Origin: F23-B02 sp963629425
GTDB taxonomy: Bacteria > Bacillota > Clostridia > Oscillospirales > Oscillospiraceae
DNA: 64,000 nt
Direction: 5' to 3'
Assembly (NCBI GenBank): GCA_963629425.1
Contig: CAVGIU010000002.1
Location: 1 to 64,000, forward strand
This document shows, one piece after another, positions 23,779 through 31,614 of the stretch. The position numbers and the translations under genes were made by a program. A model generated the notes under the pieces. The model was not told the DNA's origin. It was given only the letters and a program-made list of their open reading frames with translations, and did no database searches. Each line of letters starts with the position of its first letter. The stretch's first letter is position 1.

Positions 23779-23938
23779 TTTAAGCTGACGGGAGTTGAAC
23801 ACCTACCGGTTTTGGCAGGCTGATTTTCACTCATGCTGCGTTAAAACCCTTGAAAATACGTCAGTATTCTCTGTGGGCTTTGCCTTGCCTGAGCAAAAAT
23901 CAGCTCTGTCAAAACTGCAAGGCACCTGTCAGCTTAAT
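23779..23938. repeat. Nested-palindrome repeat, copy 3 (short, one arm)
   Basis: Ends TTTAAGCTGAC (23779-23789) and GTCAGCTTAA (23928-23937) are inverted. Inside is one arm (23809-23915) closed by GTTTTG/CAAAAC and CTGATTTT/AAAATCAG, ending in GAAAATAC-GTCA-GTATTCTC. This arm is the counterpart of arm 1 of the copies at 19.3 and 39.5 kb; the second arm is missing. It lies between the convergent GNAT and ABC-F genes. Confidence 0.75.
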
Positions 23939-23942
23939 TTAT

Positions 23943-25547
23943 TTACCTTTCGGGGATCGTGCCGCCGGTGAGGTTCATGTATTCATCGAAGGAGCACATG
24001 CGGTCGATAATGCCGTCATCGGTGATCTCGATTATGCGGTTTGCGACCGTCTGCGTGAGCTGGTGGTCGTGGCTGGAGAAGATTATGTTGTACTTAAATG
24101 CTTCAAGGCCGTTGTTCAGAGCCGCGATGCTTTCAAGGTCAAGATGGTTTGTCGGCTGATCGAGCACGAGAAAGTTTGCACCCGAGAGCATCATTTTGCT
24201 TATCATGCATCTGACCTTCTCGCCGCCGGAGAGAACCTTTACGGGCTTATACACATCGTCTCCGGAGAAGAGCATGCGGCCGAGGAAGGTGCGCAGGTAG
24301 CTTTCGCGCTTATCCTCGGAAAACTGGCGCATCCAGTCCATGAGGTCATAGTCGCAATTCTCAAAATAGGAGTTGTGATCCTTGGGGAAGTAGGCCTGAG
24401 TCGTCGACGCGCCCCACTTTACGGTGCCGGAGTCGGGCTCCTCCTCGCCCATGAGTATCTTGAACAGCATGGTAACTGCAAGCTCGTTCTTGCCGAGGAT
24501 GGCTATCTTGTCCTCTTTTCCGACGATAAAGCTTATGTTGTTTAAAAGCTTCACGCCGTCGACGGTCTTGCTGACCTCGGTGACGAACAGCCTGTCCTTA
24601 CCCGGCTCGCGGTCTGCCTTGAAGCCGACCCAGGGATATCGCCTGCCGGAGGCGGGCATCTCCTCGACGGTGAGCTTGTCAAGAAGCTTCCTGCGGCTGG
24701 TAGCCTGACGGGACTTCGATTTGTTTGCCGAGAACCTTGCGATAAAGCCCTGCAATTCGGCGATCTTCTGCTCGGCCTTCTTGTTCTGATCCTTTATGAG
24801 CTTCTGCATCAGCTGGCTGGACTCGTACCAAAAGTCATAGTTGCCGACGTACATTTTTATCTTGCCGTAGTCGATATCGACGATATGCGTGCAGACGTTG
24901 TTGAGGAAGTAGCGGTCATGCGAAACGACGAGCACCGTGCCCTCATAGTCCATGAGGAAGTCCTCGAGCCACACGACGCTTGCGAGGTCGAGGTTGTTCG
25001 TAGGCTCGTCGAGCAGAATGATATCCGGTGAGCCGAACAGCGCCTGCGCAAGCAGTACCTTTACCTTGAGGCGCGGATCCATATCGCGCATCATCGTCTC
25101 GTGGAAGTCCGGCGAAACGCCAAGACCCTGAAGAATGCGGCTCGCGTCGGATTCGGCCTCCCAGCCGCCGAGCTCGGCAAACTCCTCCTCGAGCTCCGCT
25201 GCGCGTATGCCGTCGGCATCGTCAAAATCGGGTTTATCGTAAATTGCGTCTTTCTCCTTGCCGCAGTCGTAAAGGCGCTGATTGCCCATGATGACGGTGT
25301 CCATGACCGTGTAGTCGTCATACATGTTCTGGTTTTGCTTGAGAACCGACATGCGCTTTTTCGCCGCAATCGTTACGCTGCCCGTCGAGGGCTCAAGCTC
25401 GCCCGAGAGAATTTTTATAAACGTCGATTTGCCCGCGCCGTTTGCGCCTATTATGCCGTAGCAGTTGCCGGGCGTAAATTGCAGATCAACGCGCGAAAAC
25501 AAAACGTTTCCGCCGAAATTTATCGAAAGATCATTGACTGAAAGCAT
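23943..25547 (-). CDS. ABC-F family ATPase (YbiT-like)
   Basis: Encodes 534 residues with two ATP-binding domains joined by a charged linker and no membrane part; ABC-F proteins act on ribosomes. Domain 1 has Walker A IIGANGAGKSTF and LLDEPTNNLD; domain 2 has Walker A-like AILGKNELAVTM and signature VLSGGEKVRCMI. The block 'YTVMDTVIMGNQRLYDCGKEKD' and the weak first signature (MDPRLKVKVLLAQALF) resemble YbiT. Domain 2 reads VLDQPTNHLD, so the catalytic glutamate is a glutamine, and its Walker A lacks the GKS/T lysine-Ser pattern. Domain 2 may thus not hydrolyse ATP. A promoter lies at 25580-25608. Confidence 0.9.
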   Translation of the reverse strand: MLSVNDLSINFGGNVLFSRVDLQFTPGNCYGIIGANGAGKSTFIKILSGELEPSTGSVTIAAKKRMSVLKQNQNMYDDYTVMDTVIMGNQRLYDCGKEKDAIYDKPDFDDADGIRAAELEEEFAELGGWEAESDASRILQGLGVSPDFHETMMRDMDPRLKVKVLLAQALFGSPDIILLDEPTNNLDLASVVWLEDFLMDYEGTVLVVSHDRYFLNNVCTHIVDIDYGKIKMYVGNYDFWYESSQLMQKLIKDQNKKAEQKIAELQGFIARFSANKSKSRQATSRRKLLDKLTVEEMPASGRRYPWVGFKADREPGKDRLFVTEVSKTVDGVKLLNNISFIVGKEDKIAILGKNELAVTMLFKILMGEEEPDSGTVKWGASTTQAYFPKDHNSYFENCDYDLMDWMRQFSEDKRESYLRTFLGRMLFSGDDVYKPVKVLSGGEKVRCMISKMMLSGANFLVLDQPTNHLDLESIAALNNGLEAFKYNIIFSSHDHQLTQTVANRIIEITDDGIIDRMCSFDEYMNLTGGTIPER

Positions 25548-25579
25548 TTAGAATACCTCTGTTTTTAAAAATCTTATTT

Positions 25580-25608
25580 ATTTTATCATCATTGCCCCGC
25601 AATGGCAA
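25580..25608 (-). promoter_or_regulatory. SigA promoter of the ABC-F gene
   Basis: On the minus strand TTGCCA (25608-25603), 17 bp, TAAAAT (25585-25580), 33 nt before the ATG. Confidence 0.65.
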
Positions 25609-25666
25609 TAATTAATAGGATTTTTTGAGCTTCGCCTGCAAAAACTGACTTTAAGGCGGTGATAGA

Positions 25667-25798
25667 ATGAAAATGATAATTTTGGCGGCTGTGCTGCCGA
25701 TAGGCCTCGTGCTGGCGGCCTCGTTTCTCATAACGCTCGTGCGCGGGCTCATCGCACGCCTGCGCAGGACGCCGGGCAGCGAGAAGAACGACTTGTAA
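25667..25798 (+). CDS. Small single-pass membrane protein (43 aa)
   Basis: A 43-residue frame from ATG 25667 to TAA 25796-25798, preceded by GGCGGTGATAGA, which contains a GGTGAT site. Residues 1-25 form one hydrophobic helix (MIILAAVLPIGLVLAASF), followed by a basic tail (RGLIARLRRTPGSEKNDL), so the C-terminus should face the cytoplasm. I do not recognise a family. The promoter of the downstream alpha-galactosidase gene overlaps its last codons. Coding is inferred from the RBS and amphipathic layout only. Confidence 0.5.
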   Translation: MKMIILAAVLPIGLVLAASFLITLVRGLIARLRRTPGSEKNDL

Positions 25799-25821
25799 GG
25801 CCGCAGTGCCTATGATATAAT
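25793..25821 (+). promoter_or_regulatory. SigA promoter of the alpha-galactosidase gene
   Basis: TTGTAA (25793-25798), 17 bp, TATAAT (25816-25821), 28 nt before the GTG start. No operator-like palindrome is evident. Confidence 0.7.
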
Positions 25822-25848
25822 TTTACCATTAAAATAAGGGGTGATACG

Positions 25849-28185
25849 GTGAGCATTACATACGATAAGGGAGTTTTTGCGCTCAGTACCGATCGTACGA
25901 GTTACATATTCCGCGTTACGAAATTCAAGCATCTTGAGCATATCCATTACGGAGCGCCCGTTAAGGCCTCCGATGCCGAGGCTTTAAGCGTCAAGCACGA
26001 TATCCAGCTCGGCAGCAGTGTGATGTACGATACCTCCGATGACCGCTATTGCCTCGATAACATCTGTCTTGAGTGGTCAGGCGTCGGCAGGGGAGACTAT
26101 CGGCAGACGCCGATAGAGTTAAAAATGCCAGACGGCAGCTTTTCCTCGGACTTTTTATACGAAAGCCACGAGATAGTGCCCGGCTGTGTTCCCATGCAGA
26201 GCCTGCCGACGGCGTATGATGACGAAAACACCGCACAGACGCTTATTATCCGCATGCGCGAGCGCGACAGGTCGGTCTCTCTTACTCTTTACTATACGGT
26301 GTTCCCTGCTTCAAACGTCATATCCCGCCGCTGCGTTATAAAGAATAACTGCGAGGGCGATATCTCCCTGCGGCGCATTATGAGCATGAGCCTCGATATG
26401 CCCGATCGCGGCTTTTTGATGCACAGCTTTGACGGCGGCTGGATAAAGGAAACGCACAGGCACGTCCGTCCGGTCGAGTACGGCATATACATAAACTCAT
26501 CGACCACCGGAGCCTCGTCAAACAGGCACAATCCGGGCTTTCTGCTCTCGGAAAAGCACGCAAACGAGGATCACGGTTGTGCATGGGGCTTTAATCTTGT
26601 CTACAGCGGCAATCACTGCGGAGTTGTTGAAAAATCGAATCACGACCTTGTCCGCATCCAGCTCGGCATAAATCCGCACTGCTTTGACTGGACGCTGCAC
26701 CCCGGCGAGAGCTTTGAATCTCCCGAGGCGGTTATGACCTTTTCCGCGCACGGCTTCAACGGCCTGAGCGCGAATTTCCACGATTTTGTCAACAATAACA
26801 TCGTGCGCGGCAATTGGAAAAACGTCGAACGCCCGGTGCTTATAAACGACTGGGAGGCCTGTTTTTTCAAGTTTACCCGCGAAAAGCTCCTGAAGCTTGC
26901 GAAAAGAGCAAAAAGCCTCGGTGTCGAGCTTTTCGTTCTCGACGACGGCTGGTTCGGCGCACGAGACAGCGATACGGCAGGGTTGGGCGACTACGACGTG
27001 AATCTCAAAAAGCTGCCCGGCGGCCTTGGAGAATTTGCCGGCAGTATTGAAAAGCTGGGCATGAAGTTCGGCCTGTGGTTCGAGCCCGAGAGCGTGAACA
27101 CAGACTCTGAGCTCTACCGCGCGCATCCCGACTGGGCGATAAAGCCGCCGTCCGGCAAGCCCTGCTTCGGCAGGAATCAGCTGCTGCTCGACCTCACGCG
27201 CGAAGAAGTGCGCGATTACATCGTAGAAAACGTCGGCAGGACGCTTGACAGCGCGAAGATAAGCTACGTCAAGTGGGATATGAACCGGCATATGTCCGAT
27301 GCGTATTCACCCCTGCTTTCCAATCAGGGCGAATTTGCCCACCGATATATTATGGGGCTTTACGAGGTGCTCGGACGAATTTTCACGCCGCGGCCGCATA
27401 TTCTGTTTGAAAGCTGCTCCTCCGGCGGTAACCGTTTCGATCTCGGCATGCTGTGCTATTCGCCGCAGGTCTGGGCCTCCGACGACACTGACCCCGTAGA
27501 GCGGCTTGATATCCAGGGCGGACTATCGTATCTGTATCCGCAGTCGACCATCGGCGCGCACGTTTCGGCCGCTCCGCATCAGCAGACGCTGCGCGATACG
27601 CCCCTGTCCACGCGATTTAACGTCGCGGCCTTCGGCGTGCTCGGCTACGAGCTCGAGCTTAAATATATGACAAATGCCGAGCTTAAGGAGCTGCGCGGAC
27701 AGATAGCGTTTTATAAGGCGCATCGCCAAACGCTGCAATACGGCAAATTTTATCGCTTTGACGAGCTCAGAGACAATAAGGTACACTGGCAGGTCTCGTC
27801 AAAGGACGGAAGAGAGCACATCGTCGGCCATTTTCAGAAGCTTTGCACCGCCTCCGAGGGATATGATCTGCTTTCCGTGCACGGTCTTGAGCCGAACGCA
27901 AAGTATCATCTTGTCTGTAAACGCCAAAGCCTTTTTGTTAAGCGCCTCGGCGGCTTAGTCAAGCACGTCATGCCCGTGGAGCTTGACCCCGACGGCCTTG
28001 TGCTGCGCACGGCAAATAAGCTGTTCACCATGCCCGACGGCGCGGAGGATATCGTTGCCTCGGGCGCGGCACTCATGTCCGGTGTGGGGCTCAATAACCA
28101 GTTCCTCGGAACGGGATATAACGAAAAGCTGCACATGTTCGGCGATTTCGGCAGCGCCCTGTACACGATAAAAAAGGAGAAATGA
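25849..28185 (+). CDS. Alpha-galactosidase (GH36)
   Basis: Encodes 778 residues from GTG 25849, preceded by GGGGTGAT. It hydrolyses alpha-1,6-galactosides such as raffinose and melibiose. The N-terminal beta-sandwich (to about 330) is followed by a TIM barrel: VLDDGWFGARDSD, the nucleophile Asp477 in YVKWDMNRH, and the acid/base Asp545 in WASDDTDPVERL. No signal peptide is present, so it acts in the cytoplasm on imported sugar. Length is slightly above the usual 720-740. The following gene starts 1 nt after the stop. No sugar transporter gene is near. Confidence 0.95.
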   Translation: MSITYDKGVFALSTDRTSYIFRVTKFKHLEHIHYGAPVKASDAEALSVKHDIQLGSSVMYDTSDDRYCLDNICLEWSGVGRGDYRQTPIELKMPDGSFSSDFLYESHEIVPGCVPMQSLPTAYDDENTAQTLIIRMRERDRSVSLTLYYTVFPASNVISRRCVIKNNCEGDISLRRIMSMSLDMPDRGFLMHSFDGGWIKETHRHVRPVEYGIYINSSTTGASSNRHNPGFLLSEKHANEDHGCAWGFNLVYSGNHCGVVEKSNHDLVRIQLGINPHCFDWTLHPGESFESPEAVMTFSAHGFNGLSANFHDFVNNNIVRGNWKNVERPVLINDWEACFFKFTREKLLKLAKRAKSLGVELFVLDDGWFGARDSDTAGLGDYDVNLKKLPGGLGEFAGSIEKLGMKFGLWFEPESVNTDSELYRAHPDWAIKPPSGKPCFGRNQLLLDLTREEVRDYIVENVGRTLDSAKISYVKWDMNRHMSDAYSPLLSNQGEFAHRYIMGLYEVLGRIFTPRPHILFESCSSGGNRFDLGMLCYSPQVWASDDTDPVERLDIQGGLSYLYPQSTIGAHVSAAPHQQTLRDTPLSTRFNVAAFGVLGYELELKYMTNAELKELRGQIAFYKAHRQTLQYGKFYRFDELRDNKVHWQVSSKDGREHIVGHFQKLCTASEGYDLLSVHGLEPNAKYHLVCKRQSLFVKRLGGLVKHVMPVELDPDGLVLRTANKLFTMPDGAEDIVASGAALMSGVGLNNQFLGTGYNEKLHMFGDFGSALYTIKKEK

Positions 28186-28186
28186 C

Positions 28187-28669
28187 ATGAAAGAGCCAAA
28201 GCTCAGCTCGTATCAGGCGGCGGTCGAGATACTCAGCCTTGTGCTCGTTATTGCAACTGCTGTGTACATATTCGTCAGCTACGCCGCTCTGCCCGACCGG
28301 ATAGCGGGTCACTTTAACTCGGCCGGAGAGGTCACAGACTACACCGGAAAAGGCGTACTTTGGTTGCTGTTCGGCATTGAGGCGCTTATGTATGCTATGA
28401 TGACGGCGTTTGCGCTTATACCAAAGCAGATCGAAAACCCCAACATGCCCTGGGATATGGACGAGCGATATAAGAAGAATATTGCCGTTGAGACCGTAAG
28501 TCTCCTCGGCGAGTGTAAGCTCATGTGCCTTGCGCTGTTTTCGTATATGTGCCGGAGCATAATATCGCAGAAGCCCATGTCGCTCGCGCCGATATTCGCC
28601 CTGTGCGTACTCATAACCGCCGACATCGTCTGGCGAACGATAAGAATCTCAAAATATAAAAAACCGTGA
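28187..28669 (+). CDS. DUF1648-domain membrane protein
   Basis: Encodes 160 residues with four membrane helices. The segment YAALPDRIAGHFNSAGEVTDYTGK is the DUF1648 signature, seen in SdpI-type immunity proteins and related small membrane proteins. It begins 1 nt after the alpha-galactosidase stop, so it is translated from the same transcript, but a link with galactoside use is not obvious. AAAAAGGAG lies inside the end of the upstream gene. The stop codon lies inside the terminator stem. Confidence 0.75.
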   Translation: MKEPKLSSYQAAVEILSLVLVIATAVYIFVSYAALPDRIAGHFNSAGEVTDYTGKGVLWLLFGIEALMYAMMTAFALIPKQIENPNMPWDMDERYKKNIAVETVSLLGECKLMCLALFSYMCRSIISQKPMSLAPIFALCVLITADIVWRTIRISKYKKP

Positions 28670-28690
28670 GGAATTTTCCTCACGGTTTTT
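28659..28690. terminator. Bidirectional terminator
   Basis: AAAAACCGTGAGGAA pairs with TTCCTCACGGTTTTT around a short TT centre. The TGA of the DUF1648 gene (28667-28669) is part of the stem. It also ends the convergent gene at 28694. Confidence 0.9.
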
Positions 28691-28693
28691 GTT

Positions 28694-29590
28694 TTACAGA
28701 TCGTTTTTAAGTATATCAAGCAATGTTTTCAGAGTTTCGATGGACTCGACATACGCCTTGCGGATACCGTCGATATTTCTGAGATCGGTATTCGGCGGAA
28801 CATTTGAAAACTGGTATTTGGTATTCAGAGCCGCCACAGCCTCGCCGTCCTTGAGCTTAAGGCCGCACAGCGTGCCGTCGACAGTCTTTTCAAGCTCGCT
28901 GCACAGCGTGCGCATTTCCGGGGTTACCAAAGCCGCCGCCTCGCGCCCGTCGGAGGTGCGTACCTTGAAGCGCTCTGCAAACACCGCGGGGGCGGAAACG
29001 TCACCCTTCGGGGGAGACTCCTGATAACGGTCGGTAATGCTGATATCGAGTTTTTTATCGTATATATCCGCGCAACGGATGATAACGCCGCCAAAGACGG
29101 TGACTGTCTTGGTCATCCAGTTGTCGCTATTCGGACCCGAACGCTCCTCGACGAGGTGGTCGAGCGTGACGTTTGCGACCGAAAAGCGGGTGGAATTATG
29201 CTCGCCCTCGAAGAAATTGCTGATGTCGCTGCCCTCCCAGCACTGGTCTACAAGCTCCGCGCCCTTGAGATAGCTTACATTTATGGGCATGGTCGGCTCT
29301 GCCGTTCCGGGACCGAAGGCACTTCGCAGCTGCTCGTGGAAGAAGTCGCCGAGCTGGAGATTCAAAAGCACGTTTTTCTTCGTGTTTACGACGAAACTTA
29401 TGAAGACCAGCACGATAACGCCCGCGAAAAACAGTCCGGCAAAGATCCAAAGATTATGCTCAACGATGGCGATAACGCCGCCCGCCGCAATGAGGATAAG
29501 GCCGAGAACTGTGCCTATGCGCTCTATAGTCTGGTATGTGCCGAGCCTTCTTGACAGCTCGGCATCGCTCATCTTTTCAGCTCCGGCCAT
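28694..29590 (-). CDS. DUF3137-like membrane protein
   Basis: Encodes 298 residues. Residues 1-20 are soluble, then two membrane helices (about 22-42 and 46-66) followed by a cytoplasmic domain with the pattern 'EGEHNSTRFSVANVTLDHL', 'VFGGVIIRCADIYDKKLDISITDR' and 'FAERFKVRTSDGREAAALVTPEM', which matches DUF3137 proteins. The role is unknown. It starts 1 nt after the stop of the upstream lipoprotein gene, so the two form one operon. The last residues run into the terminator shared with the convergent gene. Confidence 0.7.
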   Translation of the reverse strand: MAGAEKMSDAELSRRLGTYQTIERIGTVLGLILIAAGGVIAIVEHNLWIFAGLFFAGVIVLVFISFVVNTKKNVLLNLQLGDFFHEQLRSAFGPGTAEPTMPINVSYLKGAELVDQCWEGSDISNFFEGEHNSTRFSVANVTLDHLVEERSGPNSDNWMTKTVTVFGGVIIRCADIYDKKLDISITDRYQESPPKGDVSAPAVFAERFKVRTSDGREAAALVTPEMRTLCSELEKTVDGTLCGLKLKDGEAVAALNTKYQFSNVPPNTDLRNIDGIRKAYVESIETLKTLLDILKNDL

Positions 29591-29591
29591 A

Positions 29592-30311
29592 TCAGTCGAG
29601 CCTCATATAGCAGTCATACTCGCCGCCCCAGTACAGCGTGTCGTCGTCGGCAACGGCGATGTCGTAGGCGACATCGTCAAGCTGCTCGGAAACGGCGGAG
29701 TATGCGTCGTCGCCGATGAGCTTTATGCTGCCGCTGTCGATAAGCGAGGTGCTGCCGTTATTATCCTCATAAAGCACCCACTTGCCGTCCATGCCGATTT
29801 GAAGGCAGCTCGAGGCGTTTGCGTCGCCGTCCGGATACCACATTCCGGCAAGCTCCTTCACATCGTCGTCGATATCGTCATCGTCATCGGCTTCCTTTGT
29901 AAACTCGCCCAGACTGTACACATTCAGAGTGCCGTCGTCGGCAAACCAGCAGTGATACGCCATGCCGTCATGCTCGTTGCAGAAGTAGTCGGCGCTGTAT
30001 TCGGGAGAGGTCTGGATAAAGCCGCTGGCCTCGATGCTGTCGCTGCTGTCATAGAGAACAAAGCGCAGCTCCTGTCCGTCGTCGCTCAGCTCTATCTCGA
30101 GTTCGCGCTGCGAGCTGTCCTCCCAGTCGCCGCTGTACATGCCTCTGCTTGCCATGTATGCGGAGTCCTTGACCATGCCCTCAAAGGTATCCGGTGTACC
30201 GCCGGAGATGTCATTGTCATTGACGCCGTTATCGCTGCCGCCGCACGCGGCAAGGCTCAGGCACATAAGCAGCGCCAGAACGAGTGCGGCAATGTTTCTG
30301 TATTTATTCAT
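29592..30311 (-). CDS. Lipoprotein, unknown, acidic
   Basis: Encodes 239 residues. The lipobox LAAC gives lipidated Cys23, followed by GGSDNGVNDNDISGG, a disordered linker. The mature part is very acidic (EADDDDDIDDDVKE near the middle) and seems to hold two similar beta-rich halves (SDDGQELRFVLYDS and 'DGKWVLYEDNNGSTSL'), like the lipocalin-type domains of many clostridial lipoproteins. AAGGAGG precedes the ATG by 8 nt. It is the first gene of a two-gene operon with the DUF3137-like gene. Function unknown. Confidence 0.65.
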   Translation of the reverse strand: MNKYRNIAALVLALLMCLSLAACGGSDNGVNDNDISGGTPDTFEGMVKDSAYMASRGMYSGDWEDSSQRELEIELSDDGQELRFVLYDSSDSIEASGFIQTSPEYSADYFCNEHDGMAYHCWFADDGTLNVYSLGEFTKEADDDDDIDDDVKELAGMWYPDGDANASSCLQIGMDGKWVLYEDNNGSTSLIDSGSIKLIGDDAYSAVSEQLDDVAYDIAVADDDTLYWGGEYDCYMRLD

Positions 30312-30344
30312 TGTGTCGCCTCCTTATAAAATATATGCATGATA

Positions 30345-30373
30345 ATTATATATTGTCTTCGGTGCATTTGCAA
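30345..30373 (-). promoter_or_regulatory. SigA promoter of the lipoprotein-DUF3137 operon
   Basis: On the minus strand TTGCAA (30373-30368), 17 bp, TATAAT (30350-30345), 34 nt before the ATG. Confidence 0.7.
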
Positions 30374-30381
30374 GCAAATAT

Positions 30382-30417
30382 AACAAAAAAGTCCTCCTGC
30401 AGGAGGGCTTTTTTGTT
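30382..30417 (-). terminator. Terminator downstream of the FMN enzyme gene
   Basis: AACAAAAAAGTCCTCC pairs with GGAGGGCTTTTTTGTT around a TGCA loop with one wobble pair. It ends the minus-strand transcript coming from 31573. Confidence 0.8.
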
Positions 30418-30419
30418 GA

Positions 30420-30528
30420 CTATTCATGAATTTTGCCGCTGCCGATTGCCGACAGAGCCTTTTCGATCATGCCCGCATGGGCAAGCTCACCGAGCCGTGC
30501 TGCCGTCAGGCAGCATTTTAATATGCAT
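30420..30528 (-). other. Possible short or frameshifted coding remnant
   Basis: Between the FMN enzyme and its terminator the minus strand holds a short frame from ATG 30528 (MHIKMLPDGSTAR, then stop) and, in the next frame, LGELAHAGMIEKALSAIGSG ending at TAG 30420. Joined by a one-base shift they would make about 36 residues. A 6-bp hairpin (GCTGCC-TGAC-GGCAGC) lies in the first part. No family recognised; this may be chance. Confidence 0.2.
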
Positions 30529-30553
30529 TTTAAGGATCAATACCGTATGCCTC

Positions 30554-31573
30554 TCAGGGAATGAAAATGTTGTCCTCGCCGATATCGGCCAGCGTGGGAG
30601 TGCCGCACATGTTCATCGTGTCGCGCAGCTGGGAGGTTATCCTGTCCATGTAGACCTTGAAGCCCTCCGCACCCTCGGCGTAGATGAAGGGAACGACGGG
30701 GCGGCCGATGAGCACGCCGTCCGCGCCCAAAGCTATGGCCTTGAATACGTCAACGCCGCTGCGGATGCCGCCGTCGACAAAGATCTTGACCTTGCCCTTG
30801 ACGGCCTTTGCGATGGAAGGCAGAACCTCGGCTGTTGCCGGAGTGCAGCCCTGAACTCTGCCGCCGTGGTTGGATACGACGATCGCGCTCGCACCGGCCT
30901 CGACGGCCTTCTCCGCGCCCTTGACGGTCATGATGCCCTTGATGATAAACGGCATGTTCGCGTAGGAAATGATCTCGCGCATCTCGTCAACGGACTTCGA
31001 GCCCGCGCTGGGGCCGAGCTTCTTGAGGAAGGGCAGACCCGCGCCGTCAACGTCCATTGCGACGGCAAATATATTGTGAGACTTCACATAGTCGAGCTTT
31101 TCAAAAACAATATCCTTGCTCCAGGGCTTTATCGTCGGGATACCGACGCCGCCGATCTTGGCCATCTCGTCGACCGCGTCGGGGATGAGCTCTTTAAATT
31201 CACCATCGCCGGTCATAGCGCAGATGCCGTAATCGGCCGCGGCGTTGACGAGCGTGCGGTTATAGGTCACGTCATCATATTTATCGCCGTAGTGCAGGGG
31301 AAGAGCGCCGAGGGGGGCGATGAAAACAGGGGCGGAGAAGGTTCTGCCGAAGAGCTCAAAGGACGTATCGGCCTCCGCATTTGGGCACAGCGTGTCCATA
31401 TTGACGAATATCTCCTGCCACTTGTCATAGTTGCGCGCGGCGGTGTTGCCGGGGATCTTGCTGCCGGGGCCGGGAACGCAGTTGCCGCAGGCTCTGCCGT
31501 TGCAGACGGGGCATGCCTTGCAGTACGGACCCATCAGACCCGCTGCCTTCTTGAGAATTTCGTTGTAATCCAT
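30554..31573 (-). CDS. FMN-dependent alpha-hydroxy-acid oxidising family protein
   Basis: Encodes 339 residues of the FMN-binding TIM-barrel family of lactate/glycolate oxidases. The barrel motifs are 'FIIKGIMTVKGAEKA', VVSNHGGRVQG (histidine base and phosphate contact), IFVDGGIRSGVDVFKAIALG and GADGVLIGRP. The N-terminus differs from classical members: it carries five cysteines, CKACPVCNGRACGNC (residues 18-32), which may bind an iron-sulfur cluster or zinc. The substrate is unknown. AGGAGG precedes the ATG. A radical SAM gene lies 41 nt upstream on the same strand, so they may be co-transcribed. Confidence 0.85.
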   Translation of the reverse strand: MDYNEILKKAAGLMGPYCKACPVCNGRACGNCVPGPGSKIPGNTAARNYDKWQEIFVNMDTLCPNAEADTSFELFGRTFSAPVFIAPLGALPLHYGDKYDDVTYNRTLVNAAADYGICAMTGDGEFKELIPDAVDEMAKIGGVGIPTIKPWSKDIVFEKLDYVKSHNIFAVAMDVDGAGLPFLKKLGPSAGSKSVDEMREIISYANMPFIIKGIMTVKGAEKAVEAGASAIVVSNHGGRVQGCTPATAEVLPSIAKAVKGKVKIFVDGGIRSGVDVFKAIALGADGVLIGRPVVPFIYAEGAEGFKVYMDRITSQLRDTMNMCGTPTLADIGEDNIFIP

Positions 31574-31614
31574 GATTGTACCTCCTGTGTATGTTTTGCT
31601 TTATATTTATCTTA

